Program-made: the position numbers and the translations under genes | Shown: one piece after another, positions 58,284 through 64,000 of the stretch | How the letters are laid out: each line of letters begins with the position of its first letter | Numbering within the stretch: the stretch's first letter is position 1 | The notes under the pieces: generated by a model | What the model was told of the DNA's origin: nothing | The model's database searches: none | The model's input: the letters and a program-made list of their open reading frames with translations, nothing else | DNA from: Sphingomonas sp. Leaf407 | GTDB lineage: Bacteria > Pseudomonadota > Alphaproteobacteria > Sphingomonadales > Sphingomonadaceae | NCBI RefSeq assembly: GCF_001425385.1 | Contig: NZ_LMQO01000003.1 | Span: forward strand, 124,001 to 188,000 | DNA length: 64,000 nt | Reading direction: 5' to 3'

Positions 58284-60785
58284 TTAGAACCCGAACTTGA
58301 CCGAGCCGATGACGGTACGCGGATAGCCGACCGAGAAGTTCGGGTTGCCCGAACGCGCGTCGACCTGCGTGCTGATGTTGCCGAAATAGCGCTCGTCGAA
58401 CAGGTTACGGACGTTCAGCGACAGGCTAGTGCGCTTCAAGCCATAATCCTCGAGGCTGAAACGCGCGTCGAGATCGACCAGCGTATAGGCACCGACGACC
58501 ACGTCGTTCAGGTCGGTCGCGAACCGCTCGTCGACCCACTTGCCCTGCACGCCGAGGTTGACCGGGCCATAGTTGAACTCGGCACGACCACCGAACTGCC
58601 ACTCAGGGGTTTCCGTGACCTTCTTGCCGCGGGTCGCGACGACCTGCGTGCCGGTGGTGCGGACGTTCGAGAGCAGCTCGGTATGGGTGTACGACGCGAT
58701 CGCCGTCAGCCCGACCCACTGCGCCGGACGCACGGTGACGGTGCCGTCGAAGCCATAGCTTTCCACCGCGCCGATGTTGCGGTCGAACGAGATGCCCTGT
58801 TCGAAGTCGAACGAGGTCACGATGCGGTTCTTGTAGCCGATGTACCAGCCCGTGACCTGCGACTGCACCATGCGGCTGTTGTAGCGCAGGCCGAGATCGA
58901 ACGAGTCGGTCTTTTCCGGCTGCACGTCGATGAACGGCGCGCGGTACAGGTTGTCAGTGCGCGGTGCCGACAGCCCCTTGGCGTAGCTGCCGAACATGCT
59001 GAGGTTGGTGTCGACGAAGTTGTAGGTGAAGCCGACGTTGGGCAGCAGCGCGTCGTAGGTATATTCCTGCGCATAGGGCGCATACAGCGGCTGGGGATTG
59101 CCCGTGCTGGTGAAGGCGGCACCCGGCTGCACGATCACATAGGGCTGCGTGCCCGTCACCGTGGGGTTGGGAATCGGCTGCGACGAGCAATAGGCGAAAC
59201 CGTCGCGTGCCTGGACCGGGCAGTAGGTCTGGAGATCGCGCTTGAAGAACGGCACGCGCAGACCGGCCTGGATGGTAAAGCTCCGGTCGAAGAAGCGGCC
59301 GATATATTCGCCCGAGATCTGGTTCAGCAACGCCACCGACTTGCGATCGCGCTGGGTGATGACGAAGCCGTCGGCGGCCAGCACCGGGCGGCCGTTGCGG
59401 CCCGCGAACGGGTTTTCCGGCATGCCGTTCGAATAGAGATAGCCCCATTCGCCGGTCTGACGATGCTGCGCATTGTCATAGGTATAGGCAACGCGGACGC
59501 GCTGGTCGTCGCTGAAGTCGTAGCGCAGCGAGGCGATGCCGGTGTAGCGGTTGGTGTTGGTGATGTTCGGCGTGAAGAAGCGCACCGTATCGCGGAAATC
59601 GCCGTCGCCGTTATAGTCGACGCCCTGCGAAGCGGTCAGGCTGCCCTTGGCGCGCGCATCGCTCTCGCTCAGCGTCGTGCTGCCACCGCCATGGGCGAGG
59701 ACATACTGGTACGACCCGTCGAGCGTCAGCGTCAGCCGGTCGGTCAGCGAAAAGCGCGAATTGGCGCGCACGTTGCCGGTGTTCGACGGGTTGATGCGGA
59801 CGCCGTAATAGTTCGAGCAGTTGGCCGCCGCCTGTGCCGTGCCGTTCACCGGCGTCGGGGTCGAGCAGAGCGCGTCATTCTCGATGCCGTTGACGACCGC
59901 GAACTGGCTGTTCGTGAAGTCGAGCCGGATCGGGTTTTCGGGCGATGCCGCGGCGTTCGCCGCAACGACGCCGGCGGGCAGCGCGTTGCGGATGTCGCTC
60001 AGCGTCGGGTTGCGAAACTGGTTGTTGCGGTTCTCGTTATAGTGGCCCGAGATGCGGATGAAGTCGCCGTTGTCGCCCAGCGGCTGGTAGATGCCGGCGT
60101 TGAACTGCTGCTTGCGGATTTCACCGGTGCCACGGAACTTGTCGTTCGACGCCTTCGATGCCGACAGGAACGCGCGGGTGCCCGACGCGGTCAGGTTGCC
60201 GGTTTCGATCAGCCCGAACACGCGGTGGAAATCGAAATCGCCGTACGAGGCGACCAGCGTCGCCGACAGCGTTTCCGACGGAATCAGCGTGCGATAGTTG
60301 ATCGTGCCGCCCGACGACGATGCGGTCGGGCTGTCGACGTCGGTCGCGCCGAGGTTGACGTTGATCTCGTCGACCAGCTCGGGGTCGAGCTGCTGGTTCG
60401 AATAGATCGCATAGTTGCCCGAATCGTTCAGCGGGAAGCCGTCGAACGTCAGCGAGACGCGGTTGCCGTCGAAGCCGCGGATGCGGATGTTGCCGCCCGA
60501 CGAGCCGAACGGATCGCTCTGGGTGAAGTTGACGCCGGGAACGATGTTCAGCGCGTCAAGCACCGTGTTGCCGGGGGTCTGCTTGGCGAGGAATTCCTGA
60601 TCCAGCACGACGCGCGCCTTGGGACCGTCGGGAATCTTGATGCCGTCGACGCCGTTGTCGGCGCGCGAACCGGTGACGACGATGTCTTCCGATTCGAAAT
60701 CGGTCGAACCGGTCGACTGCGCAAAGGCCGAGACAGGCAGGAGGAGCGCGGCAAAGGCCACGCCGGCAAAGAGCTTGGTGTTCAT
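58284..60785 (-). CDS. TonB-dependent receptor (putative metal or siderophore type)
   Basis: This outer-membrane receptor of 833 residues has a signal peptide (MNTKLFAGVAFAALLLPVSAFAQ). The plug begins ESEDIVVTGSRADNGVDGIKIPDG, continues with NTVLDALNIVPGVNFTQSDPFGSSGGNIRIRGFDGNRVSLTFDGFPLNDSGNYAIYSNQQLDPELVDEINVNLGATDVDSPTASSSGGTINY, and the barrel ends VGYPRTVIGSVKFGF with a terminal Phe. It differs from the two sugar-type receptors at 39087 and 42867, being closer to iron or metal receptors, but the cargo is not decided by sequence. A 153-base AT-rich region upstream should contain its promoter. The LytS/LytTR pair lies downstream on the same strand beyond a terminator. Confidence 0.92.
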   Translation of the reverse strand: MNTKLFAGVAFAALLLPVSAFAQSTGSTDFESEDIVVTGSRADNGVDGIKIPDGPKARVVLDQEFLAKQTPGNTVLDALNIVPGVNFTQSDPFGSSGGNIRIRGFDGNRVSLTFDGFPLNDSGNYAIYSNQQLDPELVDEINVNLGATDVDSPTASSSGGTINYRTLIPSETLSATLVASYGDFDFHRVFGLIETGNLTASGTRAFLSASKASNDKFRGTGEIRKQQFNAGIYQPLGDNGDFIRISGHYNENRNNQFRNPTLSDIRNALPAGVVAANAAASPENPIRLDFTNSQFAVVNGIENDALCSTPTPVNGTAQAAANCSNYYGVRINPSNTGNVRANSRFSLTDRLTLTLDGSYQYVLAHGGGSTTLSESDARAKGSLTASQGVDYNGDGDFRDTVRFFTPNITNTNRYTGIASLRYDFSDDQRVRVAYTYDNAQHRQTGEWGYLYSNGMPENPFAGRNGRPVLAADGFVITQRDRKSVALLNQISGEYIGRFFDRSFTIQAGLRVPFFKRDLQTYCPVQARDGFAYCSSQPIPNPTVTGTQPYVIVQPGAAFTSTGNPQPLYAPYAQEYTYDALLPNVGFTYNFVDTNLSMFGSYAKGLSAPRTDNLYRAPFIDVQPEKTDSFDLGLRYNSRMVQSQVTGWYIGYKNRIVTSFDFEQGISFDRNIGAVESYGFDGTVTVRPAQWVGLTAIASYTHTELLSNVRTTGTQVVATRGKKVTETPEWQFGGRAEFNYGPVNLGVQGKWVDERFATDLNDVVVGAYTLVDLDARFSLEDYGLKRTSLSLNVRNLFDERYFGNISTQVDARSGNPNFSVGYPRTVIGSVKFGF

Positions 60786-60938
60786 AAGTCCCCTTTGAAT
60801 CGCAATATTTTTGGCGCGACTCGTCAGTTGGTTCGGGCGGTGCGCTTCACCGTCCCAGCGCCAATGAACGTCGCATATTTCTATTTTCTGACAATCGAAA
60901 GGGGGTGGCCAAGTCTCTGTTGGTGCGTTGCAAAAACA

Positions 60939-63077
<2,139 letters not shown>

Positions 63078-63100
63078 CTAACCCCGGTAACGGTTTGCGA

Positions 63101-64000
63101 TCAACCCCGGCGGCGGTTCATCATCCGCCGGTCGATCACGATCGGCTGGTCGAAATGCAGCCCGGCGCGGCCGTCCTGCGCCCAGCGCAGCGTCGCCGCC
63201 ACCCATTGGCCATCGACGATCTCGATCCGCAGGCGATCGCCGACGAGATCGTCGTCGAACACGATCGAATCGATCAGCGCGCCGGTCGAACTCAGGTCGC
63301 GGATGCGGGCGATGCGGCGTTCGCCCGCGATCTCGATCGTGGCGCTGCGCAACATGCGGGTGCGCGGCGCGCGATTGGATTTCAGGCCGCTGCTCTCGGC
63401 GACGCCGCCGGCGCGCAGTTGCGTGATCGCCGCCTCGGCTTCCAGCGGCTGACCATAGACGAAGCCCTGCACGCTGTCGCAGCCGAGGTCGCGCACGGCG
63501 GCGATCTCGTCGTGGAATTCCACGCCCTTGGCGGTCGTCTCGATCGCCAGTGCATCGGCCAGCGTCGTGATCGCGCGCACCACCGCCGCGTTGCGCCCGG
63601 CCACGTCGCCCACGCCGCGCACGAAGCTGCGATCGATCTTGATCCGGTCGAACGGCAGGCGGCGCAGGCAGCCGAGCGACGCCGGCCCCGCCCCGAAATC
63701 ATGGAGCGCGATCCGCACCCCGACCGTCTTGAGCGCGGCGAAGATCGTCGCCGAGGCGTTGAGATCGCGCAACACGCTCGCCTCCGCCACGTCCAGTTCC
63801 AGCCGGTCGGGCGGCAGGCCGGCGCGGGCCAGCGCGTTGGTGACGATCGCTGGCAAGGCCGGATTGGCGAACTGCGTCGCTGCCAGGTTCACCGCCAGAT
63901 GTGTCTCGCCGCCCCAGCGCGCCGCGTCGCGACACGCGGTGCGCAACACCCATTCGCCGATCGGCTCGATCAGCCCCGATTCCTCGGCGACGCTGAGGAA
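63101..64000 (-). CDS. Degenerate EAL-domain protein with C-terminal PilZ-like domain (5' end beyond the window)
   Basis: The frame is open to base 64000, so the N-terminus, including the EAL signature itself, is out of view. The visible part has the EAL-fold blocks (LAVNLAATQFANPALP, LELDVAEASVLRDL, FDRIKIDRSFV, GCDSVQGFVYGQPL). Two key positions differ from active phosphodiesterases: DDFGTG is HDFGAG (His at 63703-63701) and AEGVET is AKGVEF (Lys at 63529-63527), so hydrolysis of c-di-GMP is unlikely. The C-terminal about 90 residues look like a PilZ domain with RDLSSTGALI (the D-x-S-x-x-G motif) but no clear R-x3-R. It is probably a c-di-GMP-responsive or scaffold protein. A GGDEF domain may lie upstream, outside the window. 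Confidence 0.85.
   Translation of the reverse strand, partial: FLSVAEESGLIEPIGEWVLRTACRDAARWGGETHLAVNLAATQFANPALPAIVTNALARAGLPPDRLELDVAEASVLRDLNASATIFAALKTVGVRIALHDFGAGPASLGCLRRLPFDRIKIDRSFVRGVGDVAGRNAAVVRAITTLADALAIETTAKGVEFHDEIAAVRDLGCDSVQGFVYGQPLEAEAAITQLRAGGVAESSGLKSNRAPRTRMLRSATIEIAGERRIARIRDLSSTGALIDSIVFDDDLVGDRLRIEIVDGQWVAATLRWAQDGRAGLHFDQPIVIDRRMMNRRRG

Noticed and set aside
60786..60938. Small RNA or promoter calls in the AT-rich gap upstream of the TonB receptor at 58284
   Set aside because: The gap is AT-rich but I found no convincing -35/-10 pair or stem-loop; it most likely just holds the receptor promoter.

Overview
The window is high-GC DNA (roughly two thirds G+C by eye), densely packed with genes. 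It looks chromosomal and comes from an alphaproteobacterium, most likely a sphingomonad. The evidence is four large TonB-dependent receptors in 64 kb (two of the Xanthomonas/Caulobacter type), the phoR-pstS-pstC order, an HPr-related-kinase/PqqD/nucleotidyltransferase cluster of the HPr-rel-A kind, a DUF3297 gene and the codon use. I see no rRNA, tRNA, CRISPR array, insertion sequence or prophage. No gene-free gap exceeds about 235 bases. The largest are the divergent regulatory regions at 16308-16523 and 45711-45941.

Layout. 1-3263 (-): phoR-pstS-pstC, phosphate sensing and uptake, with pstC running off the left edge. 3391-5934 (+): a four-gene block of a twin-arginine-signal protein, a PqqD-like protein, an HprK-related kinase and a nucleotidyltransferase, a putative and functionally obscure protein/peptide modification system. 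6046-10015 (-): wecC, wecB, a short-chain dehydrogenase and gph. 10077-13289 (+): glmU and glmS, which make the UDP-GlcNAc used by WecB/WecC. 13416-14684: a PQQ-type sugar dehydrogenase. 14686-21098: a divergent locus with a DeoR regulator and secreted EEP phosphoesterase on one side, and a TonB receptor, histidine acid phosphatase (phytase-like) and gamma carbonic anhydrase on the other. 21287-22417: a lower-GC acyltransferase. 22571-26978: hexuronate catabolism (uxaA, uxaC and a fructuronate/tagaturonate reductase). 27101-37462 (-): a complete chemotaxis operon with two receptors, CheA, CheR, CheD, CheW, CheY, a STAS protein, two CheB paralogues (one lacking the catalytic serine) and a small protein with a CheZ-like motif. 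37630-42823: an MHS transporter, then a TonB receptor translationally coupled to a Ca-dependent phosphoinositide phospholipase C-like enzyme. 42867-53828: pectin utilisation (TonB receptor, PL1 pectate lyase, ThuA-cupin fusion, carboxylesterase, LacI regulator, hydratase, ExuT-like transporter). 53848-61000: EVE protein, small proteins, trhO, a LytS/LytTR two-component pair and a fourth TonB receptor. 60939-64000: ligA and a degenerate EAL-PilZ protein cut by the right edge.

Two themes join distant genes. (1) Pectin to hexuronate: the lyase, receptor, esterase, transporter and Uxa enzymes sit in separate blocks 20 kb or more apart, but four control regions share a TGMCACCGNTNNC motif with a central CG. 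This suggests one LacI regulon run by the protein at 50591-51616. (2) Phosphorus scavenging: PhoR/Pst plus two receptor-phosphoesterase pairs (phytase-like and PI-PLC-like) and an EEP phosphoesterase suggest uptake of inositol phosphates or phospholipid head groups. Both themes are inferences from sequence and context.
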